Positions 22,135 to 29,884 of a stretch of 32,353 nucleotides of DNA are shown piece after piece. Source of the DNA: a bacterium. Lineage in GTDB: Bacteria > Vulcanimicrobiota > Xenobia > Xenobiales > JADMJV01. Positions within the stretch are counted from its first letter, which is position 1, and each line of letters opens with the position of its first letter. Where the stretch lies: the NCBI GenBank assembly GCA_018266105.1, contig JAFEBA010000085.1, positions 1 to 32,353 on the forward strand, given 5' to 3'. The notes beneath the pieces were generated by a model that searched no databases, had not been told where the DNA came from, and worked only from the letters and a program-made list of their open reading frames with translations. Position numbers and translations under genes: made by a program.

Positions 22135-24015
22135 CTAAGGCACGGGACTGAAAGGGGGCTGAATTTTTTCGATGGCAGGTAACTTTTCCAGACGGCTGGC
22201 CAGTTCACTGTTTAGTTCCAGTCCGGCGAAACGAGCCCGCGCATAATCTTTCAGCCAGTCGGCATAGGCCTTGGGCAGTCTGGAGGCATATTCCAGAACC
22301 GTTTCATGTTGGTAGCGCTGTTGGCGCGCTTTGCCTTCAAAGCGCTTCAGCAGTTCGCTCAGTTCATCCGGTTGCTGAGCCGCGGTCAAGCTCAGTAGCC
22401 CTCGAAAGCGCCAACCCAGCCAGCTGAGCAGCGCAGCGCCTCCGAAGAGGATTGGCCAGGCCGGCAGATGGCTGCGACGCAGACCGCTCAGAAATGCCGC
22501 CCATATGCCACGGACCCAATCGACCACCTGGTCCCCGAACTCCAGTTGGAAACCGTCTGGATGGGCGGCCAAGGTCTGGCTGGCCGGGGTGGGGTCGCAG
22601 GTTAGCCAGTGGCCGTTACGATAGACCTCTACCCAAGCGTGTGTATCACGCTCTCGCACCAGGTAGTTTTTGGAAAGGGCATTGTACTCGGACATTTGGA
22701 ATCCGGCCACGTATCGGGTGGGAATGCCCTGCAGTCGCAGACTGAGAGCCAGCGTGCTGGCGAAGAGTTCACAGTGGCCGTGCAATCCGCCCTGGATGAA
22801 GCCCAGCACCGGGTCGATTCCGGGTGGGCGGCGAGCTTCCGCATCGTAAACACCGTTCTGCAGGAGCTCGTTGGTCAGCAGAGTGACAGGGTCTCCCCCC
22901 GCGACGGGGCCGGCCCAGTCCTTGAGTGGCTGGCGCAACTCTTCAGGCACCTGGAGATAGGCGGGGTCTTGGGGTGAAGGCCCCCTGGGGCTTCGTGTCT
23001 GCGACTCATTGCTTCCCCAGACCTGATAGGGCTCGAAGGCATCTGCGCTGAGCGAATCGAGGGCCTCCAGGTTCAGACTCTCCAGGCCACTGAGCTGATA
23101 AGGGTCGGGGCAAACCGGTAGAGGCCCGGAGATATCCAGCACCGGCGCGATACTCCAATGGCGCAGCCGGGGAGCCGGCCCCGGCAGGGTAATGATGCCC
23201 TGGCTATCGGCCTTGAGTTCCAGGCGATTCTGGCGAGTCACCGGTGGAGCTTGCCAGCGTCCACTCTGGTAAGTTTGGTAAACTTGAGCTCGGAGCAACG
23301 TGGGCGGACCAGACACCCTCAGCACCAGAAGGCGGGAGCGCGCGTTGCGCAGAGTGCCATTGAGGTCGCTGACGTTGCCGAACATGATGCCGTTCCCTAG
23401 AGCCCCGTTGAGGAGACTCTGGGTGTACATCTGAGTCAGGGCGCGTCCCAACCCGGGCAAGATGAAGCGGGCCGGAATGGCCACGCTCAGGCTGAGACCG
23501 AAAGCCAGCACGATCCCCCAGAGCGGGGCCGACGGTTGAGGAATTCCCTCCCGCCGCCACCAGCCTCCATAAGGATTGCGCAGAAGTTGAACGGCCAACC
23601 CAAAATAGGCCAGAAGGAAGAAGGGATAAGTCTGATTCTGAGCGCTGATTCCGGCCACGAAGACGGCCGTGATCATACTTAAGTGATAGTTGGCAGGGCG
23701 TACTTCACGGGGCACGCGGTACATTTCCAGGATTCCGCAGGCCAGAATGTAGACGGTTCCGCTGACGGCGATGAATTGAGGTGTTTGGAAGTTGAGTCGG
23801 GTGCTCATCAGTTGAAAGAAGACGATGGAGACGATGGGCAGACTCAGGAGCAAAAAGCGCCGTCTTTGCTGGTCGGCAGTGGCGCTGTAGCGGGCCGAAA
23901 TGCGGCCGTGCAAACCGATGGCAAGAGCCAGCAGCAGAACCAGCGGAAGCCAGCCTCCGCTGACCATGGCAAATCCAAGTACCGCAACCAACCCCATCCA
24001 AACTTCCACGTTCAC
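22135..24015 (-). CDS. TgpA-type membrane transglutaminase-like protein (626 aa)
   Basis: The start is GTG at 24015-24013, overlapping the DUF58 stop as GTGA; the longer upstream open frame lies within DUF58 and is not coding. Residues 1-200 hold about six membrane helices, the DUF3488-like part. The extracytoplasmic transglutaminase-like domain contains the Cys-His-Asp triad: C415 in GHCELFAS, H459 in DTHAWVEVY and D474 in TCDPTPAS. A further membrane helix follows near residues 510-535, then a soluble DUF4129-like tail. The order MoxR-DUF58-TgpA is a widespread conserved cluster; the function is poorly known and probably concerns the envelope. Confidence 0.92.
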   Translation of the reverse strand: MNVEVWMGLVAVLGFAMVSGGWLPLVLLLALAIGLHGRISARYSATADQQRRRFLLLSLPIVSIVFFQLMSTRLNFQTPQFIAVSGTVYILACGILEMYRVPREVRPANYHLSMITAVFVAGISAQNQTYPFFLLAYFGLAVQLLRNPYGGWWRREGIPQPSAPLWGIVLAFGLSLSVAIPARFILPGLGRALTQMYTQSLLNGALGNGIMFGNVSDLNGTLRNARSRLLVLRVSGPPTLLRAQVYQTYQSGRWQAPPVTRQNRLELKADSQGIITLPGPAPRLRHWSIAPVLDISGPLPVCPDPYQLSGLESLNLEALDSLSADAFEPYQVWGSNESQTRSPRGPSPQDPAYLQVPEELRQPLKDWAGPVAGGDPVTLLTNELLQNGVYDAEARRPPGIDPVLGFIQGGLHGHCELFASTLALSLRLQGIPTRYVAGFQMSEYNALSKNYLVRERDTHAWVEVYRNGHWLTCDPTPASQTLAAHPDGFQLEFGDQVVDWVRGIWAAFLSGLRRSHLPAWPILFGGAALLSWLGWRFRGLLSLTAAQQPDELSELLKRFEGKARQQRYQHETVLEYASRLPKAYADWLKDYARARFAGLELNSELASRLEKLPAIEKIQPPFSPVP

Positions 24016-25178
24016 AGTTCGTTCAGGCCTGTTTCCAGGTGGTCGGGGTGAATCCAGCTCAGGTCCTGCTTCTCGGCGGGGGGGCGCTTGCGGCTGATGC
24101 ACAAGATTCGAATCGGTGTTCCCGCTACGGCAAGGCGCTCCCAGAAAGCGCGACGCTCTGGGGAGGGCGCAAAGGTGACCAGAATGAGCGCCGATAAGCG
24201 CGGGACCAGGGGTTCTAAAGAGGCTTCCAGTTGAGCGTAAGGCGAACGGCGGACCGGCTGGAGGCAGGCCAGGGTCTCCAGCACCCCTTCTAGAGAACCT
24301 TGATTGCGACCCATGCTCAGCAGCATTAATTGATCGCCTGCCGCAAAAAAGTCCACCACCGAGTCGCTGTGTTCCAGGAAGCTGGCCAGGGAGGCCACGC
24401 ACTCCAGGGAGGCCTCAAAATCCTGAGCGCTGGGAGGGCGGTAGGTATCTAGAATGATCCCGATGCGCGAGAAATATTCCTGAGCATACTCTCGCACCAC
24501 CGGTTGGCCTCGGCGCGCAAAGAGTTTCCAGTGAATTTTGCGCGGGCTATCCCCTGGACGGTAATCGCGCACTCCTACAAATTCCATCGATTCGCCTTGC
24601 TGTGAAGCCAGCGGGAGCCCGCCGGGCTGGTGGCGCATGCCGGAATGGAGTCTGAGATTTCGCATGGGATGGAGTCTGGGAGTCACCAGCAGGGTTTGAG
24701 GCTGGCCGATCTTCTGGCTCAGGCGTACAATCCCAAGGGGATAGGTGCTGCCGACGTGAGCCGGTCCGATTCGGTAGGCCCCTCGTTTCAAGGCTTTGAA
24801 GTAGACGTCCAGGCTGACCTGCTGACCGGGCTGCAGGTGGCTACGGGTGCTTTCCTGGGCCCAGCCCAGCCCTTTGGGTGTGGCGGCCAAGGTCGCCTCC
24901 ACATCATAGGTGGGCCACTGGCTGCGGTTGCAGATCAGCACCCTGAGTTTCACCTGGCTGCCGGCCACGGCCCGGGCCGGGAGGCGTATTTCACCTTTCA
25001 ATCGACGAATCATGAACAGGCCGATCAGAAAGTTCGCCAGCGTCAGGCCCAGGGACATGACAAAAAGACCCCAGAGTTGACCTCGATAGGGGTCCAGACC
25101 AGCCGCCAGGCTGATCAAGGCCGCGCTCCACATCACCCGGCCACCCGCGGTCAGGTAGGCGCGCAGCCAGCGTCTCAC
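24012..25178 (-). CDS. DUF58 family protein (388 aa)
   Basis: The start GTG at 25178 overlaps the MoxR stop by 4 nt (GTGA). Two membrane helices lie at residues about 15-60. A beta-rich domain follows, then the DUF58 signature GVRDYRPGDSPRKIHWKLFA, and a von Willebrand A-like fold with the strand GIILDT in the MIDAS position. DUF58 proteins are usual partners of MoxR ATPases, which are thought to remodel or activate them. The 3-prime end overlaps the TgpA-like gene by 4 nt, suggesting coupled translation. Confidence 0.93.
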   Translation of the reverse strand: MRRWLRAYLTAGGRVMWSAALISLAAGLDPYRGQLWGLFVMSLGLTLANFLIGLFMIRRLKGEIRLPARAVAGSQVKLRVLICNRSQWPTYDVEATLAATPKGLGWAQESTRSHLQPGQQVSLDVYFKALKRGAYRIGPAHVGSTYPLGIVRLSQKIGQPQTLLVTPRLHPMRNLRLHSGMRHQPGGLPLASQQGESMEFVGVRDYRPGDSPRKIHWKLFARRGQPVVREYAQEYFSRIGIILDTYRPPSAQDFEASLECVASLASFLEHSDSVVDFFAAGDQLMLLSMGRNQGSLEGVLETLACLQPVRRSPYAQLEASLEPLVPRLSALILVTFAPSPERRAFWERLAVAGTPIRILCISRKRPPAEKQDLSWIHPDHLETGLNEL

Positions 25179-26110
25179 GCCGGTACTGGGGTCTGGCGCA
25201 GCAGTTCTTCCACCACCTGGCTGGAGTTCGTGCCAGCGTAGCGGGCCTTAACGTTGAGGCTGAGGCGGTGGGCCAGGGTGGCCACGGCCATGGCTTTGAC
25301 ATCGTCGGGGAGCACATAGTCACGGCCTTCCAGATAGGCCCGGGCTCGGCTACTGCGAAACAAACTCAGGCTTCCACGCGGGCTGGCCCCGACCGCCAGT
25401 GCGGAATGTCGTCTGGTAGCCTCCACCAGCGCAACCACGTACTCAGCCACGCTACGCTCCACCTTGACTTCCTGCACTTCCCGCTGCAGCTCCAGAACCT
25501 GGTCTCCAGTCACGCAGGCTTTCAGGGATTCCAGGGGATGTGTTTTGGCCTGGTCGAAAAGAATGTCAACTTCGACTTCCGGGCTGGGGTAGCCCAGGCT
25601 GGTCTGCAAGAGAAATCGATCCAGCTGGGCTTCGGGCAGCGGATAGGTGCCGTGATATTCCACCGGATTCTGAGTGGCAATCACCAGGAACGGACTGGGC
25701 AGCGCGTAGGTTTCACCGTCCACGGTCGCGTCGGACTCGCCCATGGCTTGGAGCAGAGCTGACTGAGTGCGGGGGGAGGCACGATTAATTTCGTCCGCCA
25801 GTAGAATATTTGCAAAAATGGGTCCTCTCCGGAAATCGAAGCGCTGAGTTTCGGCGCTATAAATGCTGACGCCGAGGATGTCGGCGGGCAATAAATCTGG
25901 AGTGAATTGAATGCGTGAGAATTGCCCATCCACGGTCAGGGCCAGAGCGCGCGCCAGGGTGGTTTTTCCCACCCCGGGCACGTCCTCCATCAAAACGTGC
26001 CCGCCAGCCAGCAGGCCGATCATCAGGTGATAAACGGCCAGAGGTTTGCCTAAAATTACTTTTTCCAGATTGCTGCGAATTGCGCTCAGGCGCTCTCGAT
26101 GTTCGGACAT
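25175..26110 (-). CDS. MoxR-family AAA+ ATPase (311 aa)
   Basis: Walker A is EDVPGVGKTTLA (residues about 42-53). Walker B is ILLADEINRA, with D106 and E107. The MoxR-typical sensor segment VIATQNPVEYHGTYPLPEAQ and the arginine-containing QLDRFLL follow, and a C-terminal lid domain completes the fold. The length is normal for the family. MoxR ATPases act as chaperone-like remodelers of neighbouring DUF58/VWA proteins. The ATG is 1 nt after the kinase stop codon (26112), so signalling and ATPase genes are co-transcribed. Confidence 0.95.
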   Translation of the reverse strand: MSEHRERLSAIRSNLEKVILGKPLAVYHLMIGLLAGGHVLMEDVPGVGKTTLARALALTVDGQFSRIQFTPDLLPADILGVSIYSAETQRFDFRRGPIFANILLADEINRASPRTQSALLQAMGESDATVDGETYALPSPFLVIATQNPVEYHGTYPLPEAQLDRFLLQTSLGYPSPEVEVDILFDQAKTHPLESLKACVTGDQVLELQREVQEVKVERSVAEYVVALVEATRRHSALAVGASPRGSLSLFRSSRARAYLEGRDYVLPDDVKAMAVATLAHRLSLNVKARYAGTNSSQVVEELLRQTPVPA

Positions 26111-26111
26111 T

Positions 26112-27518
26112 CTAAAAGCGCATTTCCAGGATTACGCCCTGCCCTTCCGGGCGGTTGCGAATCACGCACTCTCCGCCTGCTTCCCAGAGCATTTGACGGA
26201 CCATCGTAAGTCCCAGTCCCATGCCCGGAATTTGTCCGGTAAAAGCTCTTTCTCCCTGGTAGTAGGGAAGGAAGGCATGACTCAGCTGCTCTGGAGAGAG
26301 ACAGACGCCATCGTCGATGACCTCCAGGATGGTGTTTTCGGCTTGCTGGAAAACTTTGATCACGACCAGAGGGCTCTGGTGGGGATGGAATTTCTTGCTG
26401 TTTTGCAAGATCTCCCAAAGAATAATTTCGAAGGCCCTTCTGGAAATGGGTAGTGTGGCGGGAATGACCGGACCATATTCTACCTGCACTCTCGCCAGTT
26501 CAAGCTGAGGGACGATCTCGGAAAGCGACTCTTCCAGATAGGAGAGCGGGAACCCCCCGTCTGAGGGCCGTGCGCTGGGTGTATTGAGGTAGCTCAGCAC
26601 CGACTCCAGCTCCCCCTTGAGTTGATCAACTCCCGCCTGCGATTGCGCGGCAAATTCCTTGATCTTTGGCACGGACAGGCGCTCGGCTTTGTTCGCGATG
26701 AAGCTCAGCCCCCAGGTAATCTTGGTCATGGGGGTGCGCAGTTTGTGGCAAATGAGCGATTCAAAGCTCCACACGCTACGCTGGGAGGTCAATTCGCTGG
26801 TGACATCCCGCAACTGTAGCAGTGTTTCCTGAGAGTCCGAGAGCACCCGGACGTCCATCCAGCTGGTCGGGGCCTGACTGGTCTCCGGTCGCATAAGCAT
26901 GAGCCCGCCGTTCTGCGGCAGTTTCGGCCAGTCGCGCCAGGCTTCTTCGGGCTGCAATTTGAACTGGCTCTCAATGAGGGGCAGCATCGCCTTGCCCTGG
27001 GAGTCGGCGTCCAGGCCAAAAATGCTGCGAGCCTTCGAGTTGGCATAGAGGAGCTGGCCGCGTTGGTCGACGACCAGGTAGCCGTGTTCGGAGTTCTCCA
27101 CCACCCAGCCGAATCGATCGCGCTCGGTTCGGATCCGTCTGTAGCGGTTAAGGCGGACCACGGTTCGCACGCGGGCACGCAATTCAGCCACGTGGTAAGG
27201 CTTGGAGATAAAGTCGTCAGCCCCCGCCTCCAGCCCGGTCAGCCTGCTCTGGTGGTCTTCGAGGGCCGTCAGCATCAGGATGGGAACCTCAGCCAGCTTG
27301 GGGTCCTGGCGCAGGCGACGACATACCTCGAAGCCGTCCAGGCCGGGCATGACCACGTCCAGCAGGATCAGGTCCGGCTGTAGCTGGCTGGCCATTTCCA
27401 GACCCATCTCACCATCCTCGGCAAATTCTAACCGGTAATCGTCCTTGCGCAACAACTGCTGCAAGAGCTGGCGGCTAGGGCGGTCGTCATCAATGATCAG
27501 TAAGAGGGCTTCAGACAC
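26112..27518 (-). CDS. Hybrid receiver-PAS-histidine kinase (468 aa)
   Basis: Residues 5-118 are an N-terminal receiver with IDDD, acceptor D54 in LLDVVMPGLDG, T84, and K106 in ISKPY. Residues about 132-240 look like a PAS domain (GYLVVDQRGQLLYANSKA). The H-box is LICHKLRTPM with H258. The ATPase domain has N-box ILQNSKKF, a diverged D-box IDDGVCLS (usual DxGxG lacks the second Gly), and G2 MGLGLTMVRQ. The receiver-first order resembles hybrid kinases that are controlled by another phosphodonor. The start is GTG at 27518 with AGGAGC about 14 nt upstream. It leads the five-gene operon ending at 20273. Confidence 0.92.
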   Translation of the reverse strand: MSEALLLIIDDDRPSRQLLQQLLRKDDYRLEFAEDGEMGLEMASQLQPDLILLDVVMPGLDGFEVCRRLRQDPKLAEVPILMLTALEDHQSRLTGLEAGADDFISKPYHVAELRARVRTVVRLNRYRRIRTERDRFGWVVENSEHGYLVVDQRGQLLYANSKARSIFGLDADSQGKAMLPLIESQFKLQPEEAWRDWPKLPQNGGLMLMRPETSQAPTSWMDVRVLSDSQETLLQLRDVTSELTSQRSVWSFESLICHKLRTPMTKITWGLSFIANKAERLSVPKIKEFAAQSQAGVDQLKGELESVLSYLNTPSARPSDGGFPLSYLEESLSEIVPQLELARVQVEYGPVIPATLPISRRAFEIILWEILQNSKKFHPHQSPLVVIKVFQQAENTILEVIDDGVCLSPEQLSHAFLPYYQGERAFTGQIPGMGLGLTMVRQMLWEAGGECVIRNRPEGQGVILEMRF

Positions 27519-27635
27519 TGGTTCCAGCGTTCGGCTCCTCAGAATGGTGGTCCTTTCCCGGGGGGGTGGGAGGGTAAACCCGGCGGGGTGATTTGCGGAG
27601 GTCGGGCAATTTCTGACTCAGGAGGGTTAAACAAG

Positions 27636-27917
27636 ATGATTCAGATTCGCGTGTGCAAGAAATTCGGCTTCCCCATTCTGCAGGTTGGGGGCGAGTTGAC
27701 CCCAACCACGGCCTTGACTCTGCTGCAGGCGATTCGTGAGGTGTGCGGTCAGAAACCGCGCACGCTGGGCCTGGACCTGAGCGGCGTCACCGAATACGAC
27801 TCCACCAGCAACTTCGTTTTGGACTCCGCCGCCCAGTGGCTTGAGCGCGACCAGGGGCGCCTGCGTATCCTGGGAATGTCAAAAGCGGTGCGTTGCTCTC
27901 TGCAACGCACCGCCTGA
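27636..27917 (+). CDS. STAS-domain protein, anti-sigma-antagonist-like (93 aa)
   Basis: The ATG at 27636 follows a strong AGGAGGG; an earlier in-frame start has no SD. The protein fits a single STAS fold: strand KFGFPILQVGGELT, helix TALTLLQAIREV, strand LGLDLSGVTEYDST, helix, strand RLRILG. The usual phosphoacceptor motif DSSG is DSTS here, so a Ser/Thr is present but the Gly is missing. Such proteins bind anti-sigma factors or kinases of the SpoIIAB/RsbW type. None is seen nearby. It is divergent from the hybrid kinase gene. Its last codons form a hairpin shared with the hydrolase gene. Confidence 0.75.
   Translation: MIQIRVCKKFGFPILQVGGELTPTTALTLLQAIREVCGQKPRTLGLDLSGVTEYDSTSNFVLDSAAQWLERDQGRLRILGMSKAVRCSLQRTA
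27885..27913 (-). terminator. Hairpin inside the STAS 3-prime end, terminator for the hydrolase gene
   Basis: Perfect 12-nt arms GCGGTGCGTTGC and complement enclose a 5-nt loop. On the minus strand the hairpin is followed by TTTT. It lies just past the stop of the convergent hydrolase gene and within the last ten codons of the STAS gene; on the plus strand there is no T-run. Confidence 0.75.
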
Positions 27918-27920
27918 CAC

Positions 27921-28934
27921 TTATTTCCGGTTCTGCTCCACGTAGTAGTGGATATGACCACCGTCCGCGTTGATCTTGAGCGGTTCAATGTCGCGATCGG
28001 GCGGAACGTTGGGCGGGTCTCCCTGATCCATCGGCAGGGGCGCGTCGGTTAAGAAGGCCGCGGTCATGCGTAGAGCATCGGGGTGTTCCTTCACTCCACC
28101 GTGGTTGACTCCCCAGATGTTGCGGATGGGGACCCCGGGCAAGGTGGCGCTTTCTCGCGAGACCGCTGTGTCGCCCTTGATCGTCACCCGAAAGCGGGTG
28201 GCCAGGGTGGGACGACCGTTTCCAGCGATTACCAGCATCTTGGCTCTCGACTTCTGGCGCTCGAAGTTCTGGTTGAGCGCGGTCAGGGCTGGATTGTTGC
28301 CCTCGCGAACCTCGCCCAGGTCTTTGAGAGCCTGGCGAATCAGCGGGTCGTCCTCTTTGGGCATCGTTTTCAAGCCAAATTCACGGAACCTTAGATCCAG
28401 GTCGGCCAGCACGCTGCCGTGGTTGGGGGTGGCCAGCATCACCAGATGGTCCACCTTTTCGTTGCCCTGGTCTAAATAGGTGCGTGTGTCCAGCCCGCCC
28501 ATGGAGTGGCTGACGATATCGATCTCCTTGGAGCCGGTGGCGGCAGTGATGCGGTCGATCGCGTCCCTGAGCTCGGCCGCGTTGTTGGCCAGGGAGTTGC
28601 ACGAACGACTGAACTGCATGGCGAACACACGCCCCTGGCCATCTACGTGGCCGCTATTGGGGCTGATCACGCCGCCATCTTTATTGACTCCGTCGCGCAC
28701 CAGCCAGGTGTGCATGTTCTCCCAGGTGGAGGCGCCGCTATTGAAGCCGTGCACCAGCAAAACGGGTTTGCTTAATTTCGGGGCGTTTTCCTGGGGTAGG
28801 TCAAAGCTATCTACTGTGTTTTCTTGACCTGCCCACTGGAACTCGAAATTGTCCGATGCCAGCGAATCTTCCAAGGAAGGTTGTTGTGGAGGACGAGGAC
28901 GGACAAGGGTCGGCATGTTGCTCGTAATCTGCAT
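27921..28934 (-). CDS. Alpha/beta hydrolase, lipase-like (337 aa)
   Basis: The hydrolase core begins with the oxyanion motif VLLVHGFNSGAS (H62-G63). The nucleophile elbow is VSHSMGG with Ser144, the GxSxG motif with His in the second position, and MLATPNHGS follows, a pattern seen in triacylglycerol lipases and PGAP1-like esterases. A candidate catalytic His lies near the C-terminus. There is no signal peptide; residues 1-50 are a Pro/Gln/Glu-rich N-terminal segment starting MQITSN. The SD AGAGGAGA precedes ATG at 28934. Whether the substrate is lipid, ester or amide is not readable. It is divergent from the unknown gene at 29052 and convergent with the STAS gene. Confidence 0.9.
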   Translation of the reverse strand: MQITSNMPTLVRPRPPQQPSLEDSLASDNFEFQWAGQENTVDSFDLPQENAPKLSKPVLLVHGFNSGASTWENMHTWLVRDGVNKDGGVISPNSGHVDGQGRVFAMQFSRSCNSLANNAAELRDAIDRITAATGSKEIDIVSHSMGGLDTRTYLDQGNEKVDHLVMLATPNHGSVLADLDLRFREFGLKTMPKEDDPLIRQALKDLGEVREGNNPALTALNQNFERQKSRAKMLVIAGNGRPTLATRFRVTIKGDTAVSRESATLPGVPIRNIWGVNHGGVKEHPDALRMTAAFLTDAPLPMDQGDPPNVPPDRDIEPLKINADGGHIHYYVEQNRK

Positions 28935-29051
28935 CTGTTGGTCTCCTCTGCATCACCTAGTGTAGAGAGCAGCGGCCGGTCATGTGTAACATCTGTGTTG
29001 CATGATCCGTCGGGGAAGGGTTCAGGCTGAGAGCAAGGAACCGGGCCGCTT

Positions 29052-29840
29052 ATGTCACGTTCAGTCGCTCCAAAGAAAGGCCCCAAGCGGGTTACCCTAG
29101 ACTATCTATCCATGTGCTTTGACAAGCGGCCGCTTGATCCGACCGACGGATTCGCCAGCCTGTTGGGCCTCTTACAGACCGTTACCACCGCCGCTCTGGC
29201 CGGCGACCTGCCCTCCCGGGCCGAACTGGGCGGCATCCTGCAGGCCACGGTGGAGGAGAACTTTCTCAATCAGGAGTTCTTCGAGCTGGTGGGCAAGTGG
29301 CTCATGGAGCAATGCTCCAGCTCGGCCCAGCAGGAGAATATTCGCTTCACCCTCCGGGAAATGGGCGAGATGGACTGGCTGCCCGAGCATCCCGTCATGG
29401 CCTTCCTGTTCCGACTCTGGGAACCGGAGTGGGGCAACTTTGTCACCGAACTATTTATCCCCGGAGGCCTCTGGTTTCTACCCGTAGAGCCCTCTGAGGA
29501 TGGCCCGGCCTACTTTGACGGCCTCCTCAGCTGGTGGCTGCTCAGTTCCCATGTGCGCGTCTGGCACCGCTCTCCCGAGCATTTCTATCGCCAGCTTTGT
29601 CAGCGTGCCTTGGAAGACTTTAATGATGACTTCCCGGACGTGACCCTGGGCAGTCTCATGGCGGCCGATGAAATTCTGCCCGAGCTCATCAGCGAGGAGG
29701 CCTACCGCCAGTATCTCTACGATCCCAGTGAAACCAGCTGGATTGAGGAGGCCATTGCAGCTCTGGAGAAGCGTGGGTACGCCGTGGATAGTCTCAAGGC
29801 CGATTTTGAGGAGTATCGCGAGGATTCCGAGGAAGAGTAG
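29052..29840 (+). CDS. Acidic protein of unknown function (262 aa)
   Basis: ATG 29052 starts a protein with a basic first 14 residues, then strongly acidic sequence rich in Trp, Phe, Leu and Glu, ending EEYREDSEEE. No signal peptide or membrane helix is seen; several long helices are predicted by eye. No motif or family is recognised. Codon composition matches the neighbours. It is divergent from the hydrolase with a 117-bp spacer and ends 10 nt before inverted repeat copy 2. Confidence 0.75.
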   Translation: MSRSVAPKKGPKRVTLDYLSMCFDKRPLDPTDGFASLLGLLQTVTTAALAGDLPSRAELGGILQATVEENFLNQEFFELVGKWLMEQCSSSAQQENIRFTLREMGEMDWLPEHPVMAFLFRLWEPEWGNFVTELFIPGGLWFLPVEPSEDGPAYFDGLLSWWLLSSHVRVWHRSPEHFYRQLCQRALEDFNDDFPDVTLGSLMAADEILPELISEEAYRQYLYDPSETSWIEEAIAALEKRGYAVDSLKADFEEYREDSEEE

Positions 29841-29850
29841 CCCGCCCCGC

Positions 29851-29883
29851 ATATAAGCAATATCCTCAGGATATTGCTTATAT
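29851..29883. repeat. Inverted repeat with ATAAGCAATA arms (copy 2 of 3)
   Basis: The 16-nt arm ATATAAGCAATATCCT (29851-29866) pairs perfectly with 29868-29883 around a single base, effectively a near-continuous palindrome. It fills the gap between two convergent genes. There is no T-run on either side, so a simple intrinsic terminator is less likely. Confidence 0.9.
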
Positions 29884-29884
29884 G

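Noticed and set aside
21425..22138. A 237-codon plus-strand frame opposite the second C11 gene
   Set aside because: It is antisense to the catalytic part of the peptidase and has no supporting features.
24016..24402. N-terminal extension of the TgpA-like protein
   Set aside because: It overlaps DUF58 coding sequence, is Pro/Arg/Gly-rich nonsense and precedes a GTGA coupled start.
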